Notes: generated by a model from the sequence alone, not told the origin. Counted from the stretch's first letter, positions 1-28,005 are shown. The stretch: DNA of 64,000 bases from Luscinia megarhynchos (GCA_034336665.1 CM067576.1:10779385-10843384), one strand, 5' to 3'. Numbers and translations: made by a program.

Positions 1-901
1 ACTTAGCAACTGCTCCCACCATTTTCATCACTGTCCACAGTGCTCCTGAACACAGCCATGCCATGGAGAAAGCTACAACCAGGAGTTGCTGCTGATTTCT
101 TTCCTGCCATCCATTGACTGGTGGCAGCTTTTCAACCCACAGCACTCCCTTTGCTGCTGGGGCACCTCCCTCCTATCCCCCAAACAGATGGGGCTCAGCA
201 GCACCACAGCCTGCCTGAGAGCAGAGCATGGGGCTGCTCTGTGAGCTGCCCAAAGAGCTCCCCTGTGGTGAAGCAAACCTCTTGGGCAGGGAGACTCAAA
301 CAGGCAGGGATTTGTAACCTTGGGTTATGTGGCTGCTGATAGAGGAGAAGCACCCATAGAAGCTTCTCAGCTGTCAGAACTTTGTTTGCTCTTCAAATAA
401 TTGTTTTTCATGTTGACAAACACCTAAGCCCCAGTTTGAGAGAAATTTGCTGTCCTTTATGACCTCCTCACAGATCTTGCACAACAGCATGCTGTCCACA
501 AAGCCCTTCTACACTCGGGGAGGCCACACAGAAGCAGGTGCCCTGTGGAAGGGGATTCCAGCAATCCTAAGGGCTGTGGAAGATAATGGATGAAGATGCA
601 GATCTGCTACCGGACCACACAAGTTCCAATTAGCAGGAGACAAAAAATGGATTTGTGCTGTTCTCAGTGGAAATCTGAACCATCCAAAATTATTCACACA
701 TAAAGAGGGGGAAAGGGTTTCCAGGGACAGCAACACACACTTTTGAAAAGCAGAAAAACAAACCCCACTCATAGGAGCAGATGAGAAGCCCATGCTACCA
801 AGAACAATGTTTCTCAGGAACAAGAGTAGGAATCAGGGTTGATTTCCTTCCAAAATATGTTTCTGGGGAGCTTTGCTTCCTCAGTTGTTGCCCAGACTCA
901 C
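1..901 (-). other. ZMAT2 last intron (partial)
   Basis: This stretch follows the GTGAGT donor at 901. No coding exon could be matched to the missing ZMAT2 C-terminus on the minus strand, and small open frames here do not resemble known proteins. I see nothing else in it. Confidence 0.7.
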
Positions 902-3900
902 CTCCTCACGGAGTTCCTTCATCCTCTCCTCAAAGTCATAATCCTTCTGCTTCTCCTCCATCTTCTTCTTGTTCACTTCAAAGCGTTTCTTCACCTGGTC
1001 CAGTGTGGAACGCTCCACCCGCATGGACATGCCCAGATTCCTCTGGTCTGGAGGACACAAGTGGAATCAGCAGTGTTCAGCAACACTTCAGGGTTCTGCA
1101 CAAAGTCTCCATCTCTGATCCCAATCTAAACAGCACAGCACCACCTTCCTGCCTGACCCCCCCTGAAAGCATGTTCCAGGGCCAGACTAAGGATTTCTTA
1201 GGTTGGGGAGGTGGGCTTTAGGGGGATTCCATAACACACACAAGCAGTGGCCATAACAAGCCAAACACTACTTGTAGCAAGACCAAACACTATTCTTTAA
1301 AGGTTCCTTATTCGGATACTCCCTGTCATGTTGGTGCTCTGACGCTTCAGGAAATTTAATCTTGGACCAGTGGAATAAAGAAGAGTTGGAGTGTTGAAAA
1401 AGGAGCCAGAATAAAACTGACAGGCTGGCATCTCTTAGCTGTGGGCAATGCTACACAAGACATGAGTGGCACTCAGAGATCCTGATTACACAGGACATTC
1501 CTAGCTAAAGCACAGAATATAAAGTCAGGCCTGATTCAGTGACTCTTCAGAGCAGATTCACAGTTTTTCACTTGTGGGTAAGCCTATGCTGATGAGGCCA
1601 CCCCCAGAAATGCCTCCAACCCACATTCCTGAGTGGATCCAAACAGTCACTCCAGCAGCCCTGCACAGGTTTGCCCCAGGGATGCAGCAGCACTTGGAAA
1701 CTTAAATTAAACACCAGAAATTTGCGAAAGGGGTGCCTAGAACAAGCAGACTTACTGACTGATTTAGAAGTTCCCAGACATACTAAGGTACTGTGCAACC
1801 AGCCAAATTCCAATCCCAGCTCAACCCTACAACTCATGCCCATCCACACAGCCATGCCAGGATTTTTGATTCCAGATTCTCTCATATGAACTTCTTGCTC
1901 ATCTCCCAACACGTCAAACAAGGCACGGCACCTTCCTCCCATTTACATAAAAGCACAGTTTTTTAAACACTGTGTTTTCTTTTCTTAGCTACAGAAAACC
2001 AGTCCTCAGGTTTCTTCTGAACCTCCTGCTCTCAAACAGCCCCGTGTGCAGGTCCAGAGCACACACATCCCTGCCTTTTTGTAAAGGGGTGATTTTCTGA
2101 CTTCCACAAGGAGCCAAAAACATCTTCATGAGCAGGAACAACATTCAAAGTGTGTCAGTCTGTCCTGCTGCTCCTTTACTTTGTCTACATTCCCCACTCT
2201 CTGAACAAGGAGAAGCAATATCCACAGTCAGATCAACGAGGGTATAGTCCTGATCCATACTCTGGAGCTCATGCACCAGCAGTTCTGAGCTCTATACTCA
2301 ACTTCTACAAAGAGAAGTTTCTGATCCAAAAATAGGCCAGACCCAGACCTTTTATTTATCTAAGTACTTTTTTACAGTTTCAGTGCTCTAAAAAGCCTCT
2401 CTCCAGATTTACAGAGAAGATATGATGATTTGGGGGGTGATTAGATGACCTCTGAGGGTCCCTTCCAACCCAAACTATTCTAGAATTTTCTGACCCTGGG
2501 TTTCTCACAGCATTGACAATATGGATGTGAAAAATATGTCCACCAACCAGAGTACACTAATCACTGCTTCTGCTGGGCTTATTCCACGAAAGTGGTCCAG
2601 CACTCCAGAAAGTGTCAGAAGACAAGAGCAGCACCTCCACAGCTCTCATGATGAGCTTCTACATCCTGATCTCCTAAGCCTCCTGATCCATTGGTATGTG
2701 TTCAGGCCTCAGACACGGGTGATGCACAAAAGGAACAGTCCCTCCAACTCAATCAACTCTCCAAAATAAGGCAAAGAAATGGTCCTTACGTTTTTTGCCG
2801 TTGATGTGATCCAAGAAATTGATGGAATCTTTCACCACACAGTCACATACATTACAGTAATACCTGTCAGGAAAGACAGAAAAAAGCTCAACCCACAGAG
2901 CAGCTATTTGAGACAATCTGCATGTCACTGGGGTGCAGGACACTTCTCCAAGACAAGAGGGCCCCAGACAAGAGCAAGGGAAGGGCACACCCAAAGGACA
3001 CGGATGCCATGGAGGTACTGACGCCTGTACCAACACCCCTCTGATATGACAGAAACCAAATTCTGAGCTGCTCTGCAAGATACCAGCCACAGCCCCTCCC
3101 CCTTCCAGTGACACCCTACCAGGTGGGATGGACTTTGTGACACAGCCTGTCCTCCCCCAAGGCAGGGCTGGCCAGCAGCCCAGGTTTCCACTCCCCAGCC
3201 TCTCACCTGGCTGCAATATAAATGCTACCATCCCAATCACCCCACAGTGCAACTCACAGCTTTGCTTTCTGCCCATTTTAAGAGCTGCTGCAAAAGTCCA
3301 GCCAGGGGCTGAACTGCCATCCTTGGATGCTAGTCAGGGCTGCACATCTCCCTGGCACTACTGCCCAGGGAGACACTAACAGGTTCACTCCTGAGGTGAC
3401 ACCAACTCAACACATTCTTTTCATGCTTTTGATGGCTTAGGGTGAGCTCAGAACCCTTTCAGACTTTGGTAGAACACAAGTCTCACAAACAGTGGCCAAA
3501 CACTGTTCCTAAGAACAGCTATCTGGATGTTTCTCCAATTCCCAGTGCACAGATACCAAATTAGCAGCAGTCCTGGTCTCAGTGCAAGTAGGCCTGGTTA
3601 AAGACACCCAAGCAGGCAGCAGAGATCTGCCTCTGTTGGTCCTGCAGGTGGACACTGATACCAAGGAATAATGTCCAAAGGGGCTCAGCCTGCTGGGTCT
3701 CTTCCAAATGTTACTCCAGAAGACACAGTTTAGGTGTAGAAAAATGCAACCCCACCCTCTCAGGCTTCAAATACAGGACAGCTGCTCCTGGTCCCCTGAG
3801 AGGGGTTCCTGCTATGTCACAGCTTCCCAGTCTAACCAGCATGACTCTGAGACTTCAAAAAGACCACAACCTACCCTCCCATCTCTGACTGAGGGGTAGT

Positions 3901-6900
3901 TTTGGTGATGACAATGGTTTTCCCCAGCTTGGATTCCAGGTCCACTTTGTAGTCTCGGTGCCGGAGTAGTTCCCTTTTGACGGGCTGAGCTGGTTTGCCT
4001 AAAACATAAACAAAAGGTTAAGCCTGACATGCTGGATTTCATGTTCCCCTGGGTACAGAGGGACCTGCTGGGTATCTGGGACTACCTGATCCATGCAGAA
4101 AATGCACCTTTGCTTTTAAATCAGTAAAGGATATAATTTCCTCCTCACTGTTTCCTGGTTCCTATTAGCACCAGGTACATCCCTGACTTGAGTGATATTC
4201 TGAGATCTTGTTTCCAGCAACTGTTCCCCTCCTTCCCCAAAAAGTCAGCCCTGGAAAGGTTCTCAGTGATTTCTTTTGTCAAAAAAAAAAAAAACATACT
4301 CAGTGGCAAACAAAGGAGAAAGGGTAGGAGCAAGCCAGCTCTTTCCCTTTGGGATTCAACTTCTCACTGCTCTCTCCCTCCCAAATTCCAAGGGTTTGGA
4401 AGCCTCACTGCCAATGCTGCACAGCTTGCCTGGAGCCAGCACACTACTCACCATCTTTCTTTTCCCTCTCCTCTGTGAGCCGCTTCTCTGCGAGTTTCTC
4501 ATATTCATCCTTGTCCCACTTCCGGCGGAAGTCCAGGTTCTTGGTCTGGGAGGGAAACAAAGTTCATGAACATCTATTAAACAGTCTGATCACCTCTGAG
4601 GGGGTAAAGAGGAGGAATCACTTGGCCTGTGAGACCAGTGCAGCAAATTAGAATTATATCTCTCTGTCCTCTGTTTTCCATCCAGGAATTAGGGATGTGG
4701 TTTAAGATAATCACTCTCAGTATGCCTCTAGCTACTACTAGAATAATTTCAGAGCACTTAAAGAAGAAATGAGTTGATCTTAACAGCTCCTGAGATGATC
4801 ATCCAGGCTTTTGCCTTGAAAAATCAGACTCAAATGGGACTGAAACTGATGGATCTCGGACCTGGGAAATGTCCCCTGACAAACACAGCAGGGGGATTAC
4901 ACCTCCTTCTTCCAGAAGTCAGAAGAATCCAAGCTGCAATGTCAGACAAGGAAGCTGCAAAACACAGCCCAAGCTACAGAGAGTTTGATTACACTGCTGG
5001 AGCAGGGAAGGCTGTGCCTGTCTGCTCTCAGCAGTGTCTCTATATGTTGCAGCCATCAAAGTGCCGAGTTTGCCATGAAATCACAAGCACCACTGTGGGA
5101 TTTCCAGATGAGCCCATGTACAAGCTCTGAAACCCTGTCTATCAAGGCAGTGCTTGGAGGTACCAGGGAAGCACCCGTACAAAATACAGGTTTTGCTGTT
5201 CTGCTCCTGCAGTTTCACATAGGGAAGGGCAGAAACACCTCCAAGGCATGCTGGCCTTTTGGGAGCTCCACAGAACTATCTGGCAGTGACAGGATACTTT
5301 AATGGAATCCTGGAAGGGTTTGGGTTAAGGGACCCTAAAGATCACCTTGTTCCACATCCCCTGCCATGGGCAGGGACATCTTTCACTATCCCAGGTTGCT
5401 CCAAACCCTGTCCTACCTGGTCTTGAACACTTTCAGGGATGGGGCAATCATAGCTTCTCTGTGCAACCTGTCCCAGGGTCTCATCACCCTCACAGGGAAG
5501 AATTTCTTCCCAGTACTCAATCTACTGCTGCCCTCTGGCAGTGGGAAGCCATTGCCCTTGTCCTGTCACTCCATGCCCTTGTTCAAAGTCCTTATCCAGC
5601 TCTCTTGGAGCCCCTTTAGGCACTGGAAGGTGCTCAAGGTCTCTCTGGACAGAGATTGGTGTTCAGTCTTCCCCAGGCAGAACAGCCTTAGCTCTCTGTC
5701 CCCACAGCAGAGGGGCAGCAGCCCTTGGAGCATATCCATGGCCTCCTCCGGGCTCACTCCAACAGGTCCATGTCTTATGCTGGGGCCCTGGAGCTGGACA
5801 CAGCATGTGCATGAAGACAGGCTGAATTCAAGTGAAGCTGGCATTGAAGAATACAAAGAATACTTTATTTGGGTGGATTTCACTCAGCCCCCAATGCTGA
5901 GGGCAGAAGTGATCAGACAAGAATCCCTATTCCACTCACATCCACTCTGAGCTCAAGCTCTTCCCAGCATTTGCCCCATCTGCAGCTCAGGCCCCTACAC
6001 CTGGGATCAGTCACGGTTTCACTCATCCATTCCTGAATTTCCTGAGCAGATAACCCTCCTCTGGATAGAGCTGCATTTCCCTCAGCATGGCAGGGAGAGC
6101 CTCTCAGTTTCACATTAAAGAAAGGACAAGATGTATTTAAAAACACCTCTGGGGGAGAACGACCCCCCCGACTCCCACCCCACCGCCTTCTCCGTTCAGC
6201 CAAATCAAGAATCCAATCACAATCCAAAGGACACAAATCCCATTTGGAGCTAAAGCAGCAGCACAGCCATTTAAAGTTCTCTCCTCTGGCAATCCTTCAA
6301 ATGGAACGAACAACTACTGATAGGGATGAAAATGCCTTGGGGAGGCGTAGAAAAATTCTCATTTATTCCCAGAGCTTCTTAAGCACTTTAAGGATGTCGT
6401 AACAGGTTTTATTAACCACCCTGAGCAAAAGAAAAGAAAATATCACTGAGTGTAAATTAACGTTTGGGGGTATTTTCCAGACTCTCCTGCATGCCAGGCA
6501 TTATCACAAATTGTAGCTGGTGGGAGCCTGCAGAGGGGGAGGTTTATTAGCTGCTTCTCTCTCCTGTTGCAATAAAAGGAAAAGAGTCTTTTGCAGCTCT
6601 TTTACCAATCTGCCTCATGCAGGCGTGGGGAAAGAAATTAAACTAAACTGCGTGACAAGATCTTGGTTGGACAATATTTGAAGGGATGTTTCTGAATTGC
6701 TCTGGTGGAGGCAAGGGGGCTGCAAGCCTCCAAAATCTTAATCTCAGAGCTGTTTTGGGTGACAAAATTAATAACAGAAAATTAATAACAAATATTAATA
6801 ACCAGAAGTGCCCCACAATCTCCTGTTCCCTCTGGAGATGGACACCACATGTGCCCAGTATCAGTACCAGGGCCTGTTAAACAACACAGGCTCAACTCAA

Positions 6901-8276
6901 GCCAGGCTCAATCCAACAGCCTCAGCTGACAATAAGTTACAGGCTGACATTCTGCTCCTGACCTCCCCCACTTCATGGAATCAATCCTGGAATGGTTTGG
7001 ATTGGAAGGAACCTTGAAGATCAGCCAGTCCCACCCTCCTGCCATGGGCAGGGACACCTTTCACTATCCCAGGTTTCTCCAAGCCCCATCCAACTTGGCC
7101 TTGAACATTTCAATGGCTGGGGCAGCTACAGCTTCTCTAGGCAGTGCCAGTGCCTCACCTCTCAGTAAGTGGCTTCAAGGAAGGAAAAACGGGTCAAATT
7201 CCCTCAAAAGCACAGCCCCTGTGCTGCTGACAGCTTTGGGATGTCACTGGAGGTGTTCAAACAGCCTGACTCTCCAGTCAGGCTACAACTGCAGCACCTA
7301 CCTTATCCATCCCATTTTAACACTCACAGAATCACTGAGGTTGGAAAAAACCTCCCAAATCATCAAATCCAAGCCATGACAGATCCCCACCTTGTTACCC
7401 ACTCCAGAGCACTGAGTGACACATCCAGTCAGACCTTGAATACCCCCAGGAATGGTGACCACCAGCTCCCTGGACAGTCCTTTCCAAGGCTGAACAGCCC
7501 CTTCTGGGTAAAAATCCTTCCTGATTTCCATCCTAAATCTCCCCTACTGCAACCTTTGAGGCTGTTTCCTCTCATCCTGTCGCTGGGTGTCTGAGAGCAG
7601 AGCCCAACACACAGCTGGCTGCACTCTCCTGTCAGGGAGTTGCAGAGATGTTTCTCCATCGGGACAGGAAAAAGGCAACGCTTTGGAGCCACCTGCACGG
7701 CGGGGGTCCCTCCCAGGGGGCTGAGGCAGCTCAATCTCCTCCTGCTCCCTGGCAAGGACAGGCGGAGCTCTGGCCCTCGGATGGGAGGATCACAGCACCA
7801 CTGCCATTGGAAAAGTCCTCTGAGATCATCGAGTCCCTCCTGAGACCCAACACCACCATGTGAACTAGACCAGGGCACTGAGTGCCACGTTCTGTCGTGT
7901 CTTAAACACCTCCAGGGACGGTGACTCCACGACTTCGCTGGCGGGCGGGATCGCGCTGGGGCCTGCCCTGAAAGTATCGGGGCGTCCCAGGAGAACCCCA
8001 GCCTCCCACCGCCCATACGAAAAGGTGTAAAGAGCAGGGATGAGCCCCCTCCCACCCCACACACACCCGCCCACCGCGGCACCCCTGCCCCGCCACATCC
8101 CTCATCCCGCGGCCTGGCAGCGGCCCCGAGCGCGGCGGGGCCCTGCCCCCGGCCCTGCCGAGCCCGGTACGAGCAGCAGGGGCGGCCGAGGGCACAGTCC
8201 GAGGGCACAGTCCGAGGGCAGCCCCGGCCCAGAGGGCGGCCCCGGCGGCAGCACCTACCCCGCTGCCCGACGCCAT
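902..8276 (-). CDS. ZMAT2: ZMAT2, zinc finger matrin-type protein 2 (3' end outside the window)
   Basis: Spliceosomal C2H2-type zinc-finger protein (Snu23 family, part of the U4/U6.U5 tri-snRNP and B complex in the nucleus). Five coding exons are visible on the minus strand: 8276-8259 (MASGSG), 4545-4452, 3998-3875, 2863-2790 and 1047-902. Each has a GT donor and AG acceptor, and all codon phases join cleanly. The matrin-type finger is in the fourth exon ([12 protein letters not shown], then FLDHINGKK), with paired Cys and the His following. The fifth exon gives a basic helical stretch ([20 protein letters not shown]) ending at LREE before a GTGAGT donor. The human protein has about 50 more residues, rich in Lys/Glu and ending in KKSY; no such exon exists in bases 1-901, so the gene runs off the window. 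Start codon chosen because it gives the family N-terminus. It shares a short promoter with HARS2. Confidence 0.97.
2420..2490 (+). repeat. CR1 LINE 3' tail fragment
   Basis: Contains the typical end of avian CR1 in forward orientation (gacctctgagggtcccttcc, then aacccaaactattctagaat). It is short, inside a ZMAT2 intron, and has no coding capacity. Confidence 0.7.
5295..5815 (-). repeat. CR1 LINE fragment, about 520 bp
   Basis: The plus strand reads as the reverse complement of a CR1 3' region: ccatgggcagggacatcttt, ttgctccaaaccctgtccta, caggtccatgtcttatgctg. It lies in ZMAT2 intron 1 and includes remnants of the CR1 3' UTR and the upstream part. The open frames over it are fortuitous. Confidence 0.9.
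6975..7165 (-). repeat. CR1 LINE fragment
   Basis: Plus-strand text tggaatggtttggattggaa followed by ccatgggcagggacaccttt is the inverted CR1 tail. Located in ZMAT2 intron 1. Confidence 0.88.
7320..7600 (-). repeat. CR1 LINE fragment (different subfamily)
   Basis: Begins cacagaatcactgaggttgg and continues through a 'ttgaatacccccaggaatgg' block to 'tttcctctcatcctgtcgct', the layout of a second CR1 subfamily tail in inverted orientation. Confidence 0.85.
7795..7935 (-). repeat. CR1 LINE fragment at the edge of the ZMAT2/HARS2 CpG island
   Basis: Contains 'gagatcatcgagtccctcct', 'acccaacaccaccatgtgaa' and 'cacctccagggacggtgact', the same subfamily as the copy at 7320-7600. It stops about 320 bp from the ZMAT2 start codon. 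Confidence 0.85.
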
Positions 8277-8394
8277 GGCGAGCTCAGGGCACAGCACCGG
8301 GAACTGTCGCGCGGCGCCGTAAAGCGCGGCCTCCCGCGCAGTCACGTGTGCGCCGCGGTCACGTGCTGGCGCTCCCGGTGTCCCGGTGCCGGCC
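8277..8394. promoter_or_regulatory. Bidirectional CpG-island promoter of ZMAT2 and HARS2 with two E-boxes
   Basis: Only 118 bp separate the ATG of ZMAT2 (8276, minus) from the ATG of HARS2 (8395, plus). The interval and its flanks (about 8040-8800) are very GC- and CpG-rich and lack a TATA box. Two CACGTG E-boxes sit at 8343-8348 and 8360-8365, each preceded by GT (GTCACGTG, the core preferred by USF and TFEB/TFE3 factors). Both 5' UTRs must lie within or overlap this stretch, so transcription of the two genes is probably coupled. The factor assignment is inferred from the motif only. Confidence 0.85.
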
Positions 8395-13335
<4,941 letters not shown>

Positions 13336-13942
13336 GGACTTCTCCGGCTGGAGCTGGTTGGCTGAACTGCTGCAGAGCTGAAACCCTCCTCCAGCACCTC
13401 AGCCATTCACTGCCAGCTGCAGTCTGGGTAACATCCACCAGCCTAGGGCTCATTGCCTCGGCTAAGGCAGTGAGAACAGAGGAGTAAGAGGGATTTAAAA
13501 GCTATGGAGGGTGCAGTCACCAGGTTAACCTTGTGGTTAGCTTGTCTGAAGGTCGAGTTTGTGAGTTCCTGCATTCCCTGTACCTGTACAGCCGTTTCCA
13601 TCACTGTAGGTAGTGGTGGCACAGATGGATGTGGTGCGGCTCAACAGGATCAGGTGGAACTCCAGATTTGGGAGGGGGAATCCGTGGTGTGTGGGGCACT
13701 TGCCAGCTCAGGACGTGGGGCGAGGGGGCAGTGGAAGGGACCCCCGCCCTGTTCGGGCTGCGGGCCGCTCCCAACCGGCGGGCGGGAGGGCGGAGCTGCG
13801 GGAGCGCCCTGGAGGAAGCACGTGTCCCATCACCGAGGGACACAACGAGCGGCTGGAGCAGCTGCGCAGGCTGGGGCGCGCGTGGAGACGCCGTATTTTT
13901 ATATATTAAACAAAACCCATAATAATAAACCCCAGAAATAAA
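13336..13942 (+). other. HARS2 3' UTR candidate with two poly(A) signals
   Basis: After the HARS2 stop no coding exon is seen. AATAAA occurs at 13924-13929 and 13937-13942. If used, HARS2 transcripts end only about 80-105 bp upstream of the HARS1 start codon. The last part (13690-13890) is already CpG-rich. A run of open frames here has no family resemblance. Confidence 0.55.
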
Positions 13943-13959
13943 CCCAAACCGCAGCCTCC

Positions 13960-14048
13960 GGCTTTTACTTTCCCGCGGTGGCGGCGGCGCTGCGCGTGCG
14001 CGGTGCCGGCGCGGGAGTTGCGCGTGCGCGGCGCGGGCGGGACTCACC
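13960..14048 (+). promoter_or_regulatory. HARS1 CpG-island promoter with two perfect NRF-1 sites
   Basis: TGCGCGTGCGCG occurs at 13991-14002 and again at 14019-14030. Its reverse complement fits the NRF-1 palindrome YGCGCAYGCGCR exactly. The copies are 28 bp apart (about two and two-thirds helical turns) and lie 18-58 bp upstream of the ATG. The region has no TATA box. NRF-1 binding is inferred from the motif. Confidence 0.75.
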
Positions 14049-25569
<11,521 letters not shown>

Positions 25570-26000
25570 CCCATTCAGGCACATCTACTCCTTTGTTGGA
25601 TTCCAGCTGGCAGATTTCCTTCCGTAAATGCCTTCAGCAGGCTGTGCGGCAGTGGGTGGGGTGTCAAGGTGACTTTGAAAGCTGTATTTATTCTTGTCTT
25701 ATGCCCTTCATTCCCTGGTGGGAACTAAGAGGCTGCACTGACTCCTGTGCCGTACCCTGGCTCTTGGGAATGTTGCTGGAAAGATGTTTTGTGGAAGTGG
25801 CTCTGGCAGACACCAACCACACGTCTGCCACAGTGACCCACGGAGCTCTGTGTTGGCAGCAGATCCCGGGGGTTTGGCTGCAGCTCCTTCCCGTCTCTTT
25901 GAATAACCATCCCACCCCATCTATCTGCTCTGGCTGCAGGGGGTGACCTTATCCCCAGCACAATGTAATGGCGCTGCTCCCAGAAACATAATAAATCTGT
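25570..26000 (+). other. HARS1 3' UTR candidate with poly(A) signal
   Basis: The sequence after the HARS1 stop has no further coding similarity. AATAAA at 25990-25995 is the first canonical signal and gives a 3' UTR of about 430-450 nt. Confidence 0.55.
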
Positions 26001-26409
26001 CTGTCCCCTGCTGTGACTCCTGTCTCTCCTTGCTGCTCTGGGCAGGGATTTGCTCACCTGCCTCGTTAAGCCAGAGCTGTTCTTTAAAGGTCATTGTGGA
26101 TGTTTCTGCAGCTGTGATGTTTCCTTCTCCCTCTGGGTACTCCTGGTGCTGCCAACCCCTGTGACAGGTGCAGAGCCAAGCCCCTACAGCCGGGTGGAGC
26201 TCCATGAGTGACCTCCCAGTCACCGGTGTGACAGCTCCCCCAGTCTCCTGTGTGTGGCTTGGGGTTCCCCCAGCCCTCTTTGCTACTGAGCCACACATTT
26301 TGCTGGATGTCCACAAACCAGGTCAGTTTTTTGAACATGTGGCTCCCTAAACAAGGGTTAGGCATGAATAAAGAAGCTATACATCTTTTCTGTGCATAAA
26401 AGGGCAAGA

Positions 26410-26530
26410 TAAGACAGGGGCGTGGCAGGGAAAGCAAGGTAAGAAAGGGCTAGGAAAAGGTAGAGCAAGGAGGAGGCAGAACAAGGTAAGGGGAGGAAAA
26501 CTAAGGCAAGGAAGGTGTCTAGAAGGCCCT
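26410..26530. repeat. Degenerate purine-rich minisatellite (GCAAGGTAAG-like units)
   Basis: Irregular units such as agcaaggtaagaaag, gaacaaggtaagggg and aaggcaaggaagg repeat here. Similar units recur at 27170-27330 on the other side of the GC-rich island. Confidence 0.55.
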
Positions 26531-26559
26531 CCTTGTCATACCTGGCCAACCCCTCCCTT

Positions 26560-27140
26560 GTCCTGTGAGCCGATGGGTTCTGAGGGGCCTTGGCGCGGCG
26601 CAGCAGCTCCCGCCGCACCAGCCGTAGCTGTACACCGTATTTACAGCCTCCTGCCAGCGCAGCGCCGCCCGCCCAGCCCATCCCAGTCCGAGGGCATGTC
26701 CGGCCCAGCCAAATCCCGGCCCGTCCTTTCCGCCCCGCTCCGCCCTCAGGCGCTGCTCCCGCCGCCGCTCCGGGAGCCGATCGCGCCCGCTCCCCGCCGT
26801 CCCCTCCTGTCCGGGGGAGAACTCCCGGCCGGGACCTGAACGGGGAGCCCCCGCCGGCCCTTCCCGGGCCCCAGAAGCATCTGCGGCGCGCTGCCTCTGC
26901 GAAGCCGCCGCTCCGCCGCCTCCCGGAGCGGCGCCTCAGGCGAACGGGGCGGCGGGGCCGCGACTGCGCGGGCAGAGCTTGGCGGGACAGGGGCCAAATT
27001 GAAAGGGCGGCTGTGATTGGGCAGGGCGGAGAAAGGCGCGCCGGGATTGGCGGGGCCGGGCGCTGCCTCAGCCCGGGATGGGCGGGGCTGGCGGGCTGTG
27101 GGGACAGCGGGGGGAAGCGGAGCTGCTGAGGCGGGGGCGA
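26560..27140. promoter_or_regulatory. Orphan CpG island with paired CCAAT boxes
   Basis: About 580 bp of very GC/CpG-rich sequence with several GGGCGG boxes. Two ATTGG motifs (CCAAT on the minus strand) lie at 27016-27020 and 27046-27050, 30 bp apart, the usual NF-Y pair spacing. It has promoter character but no recognised gene starts on either side within several kb. The long open frames across it are low-complexity Ala/Pro/Arg/Gly shadows. Transcription direction is unknown; the CCAAT orientation favours neither firmly. Confidence 0.6.
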
Positions 27141-27559
27141 GTCCAGGCACCCTTCCCCTGGGTCCGAGCACCTCCAGGCGAGGCCAGGAAGGGCTCGGGG
27201 AAACAAAGAACAGGCTGGCAAGGGAAGGAAATCAAGGCCAGGGAAGGGGTAGGGAGGAGAAGGCACGTGAGGCATAATCAATGGAGGGACAAGGTACACG
27301 AGGGAGTGGTTGAAAGGCAAGGTAAGGCAGTGTGGGGGAGCGGCACAAGCTGCGGGCAGCACGGCTGGAAAGCTGCCCTGTTGGAAAAGGTCTTGGGAGT
27401 GCTGGTGCCCAGTGGCTGAACGTGAGCCAGAGTGTGCCGAGAGGGTCGGGAGCCAAGGCCGTCCTGTACCTGCTGTGGTGTCACCAGCAGGACCAGTGAC
27501 CTCCTCTCTCTCCAGGGTGAGACACACCTCGAGTGCTGCATCCAATTTCTGAGCCTCTC

Positions 27560-28005
27560 AAAGAAAGACTTTGAGGGGCTGTTGGATATCCAGAGAAAGG
27601 AACGAGGGCTGGGGAAGGGTCTGCAGTGCCAGTCCTCTGAGGAGCAGCTGAGGGGGCTCAGGTTGGATCAAAGGAGACTCAGAGGGACCTTCTTGCTGTC
27701 TTCAGCTCCCTGAGAGGAGGGTGGAGATCAGATTCTTCTCCCAGGGGACAAGGAATAGAGAAAGAAGAAATGACTTCAAGCTGCACCAGTAGAGGTTCAG
27801 GTTGGACATCAGGAAGAATTTTTTCATGGGAAGGGTGGATAAGGCTGGAACAGGCTGCCCAGGACAGGAGTGAAGTCGCTGTCTCTGGAGCTGTGCAAAA
27901 AACAACTGGGCCCAGCACTCAGTGCTCCCCTCTGGTTGACAAGGTGGTGATTGGTCACAGGTTGGATGATTTTGGAGGTATTTTTCAACCTTAATGACTC
28001 CATGA
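27560..28005 (+). repeat. CR1 LINE fragment, forward, about 445 bp
   Basis: Includes 'aggttcaggttggacatcag', 'gaacaggctgcccaggacag' and the 3' end 'ttttcaaccttaatgactcc'. It is the longest plus-oriented CR1 copy in the window and abuts the orphan CpG island region. Confidence 0.9.

Noticed and set aside
43..339. Candidate last exon of ZMAT2 in bases 1-900
   Set aside because: No minus-strand frame gives the Lys/Glu-rich sequence or the conserved C-terminal KKSY ending; the exon must lie outside.
26358..27545. A 395-codon minus-strand open frame over the orphan CpG island
   Set aside because: Low complexity, covers both flanking minisatellites, and does not resemble SLC35A4, DND1 or other expected neighbours.
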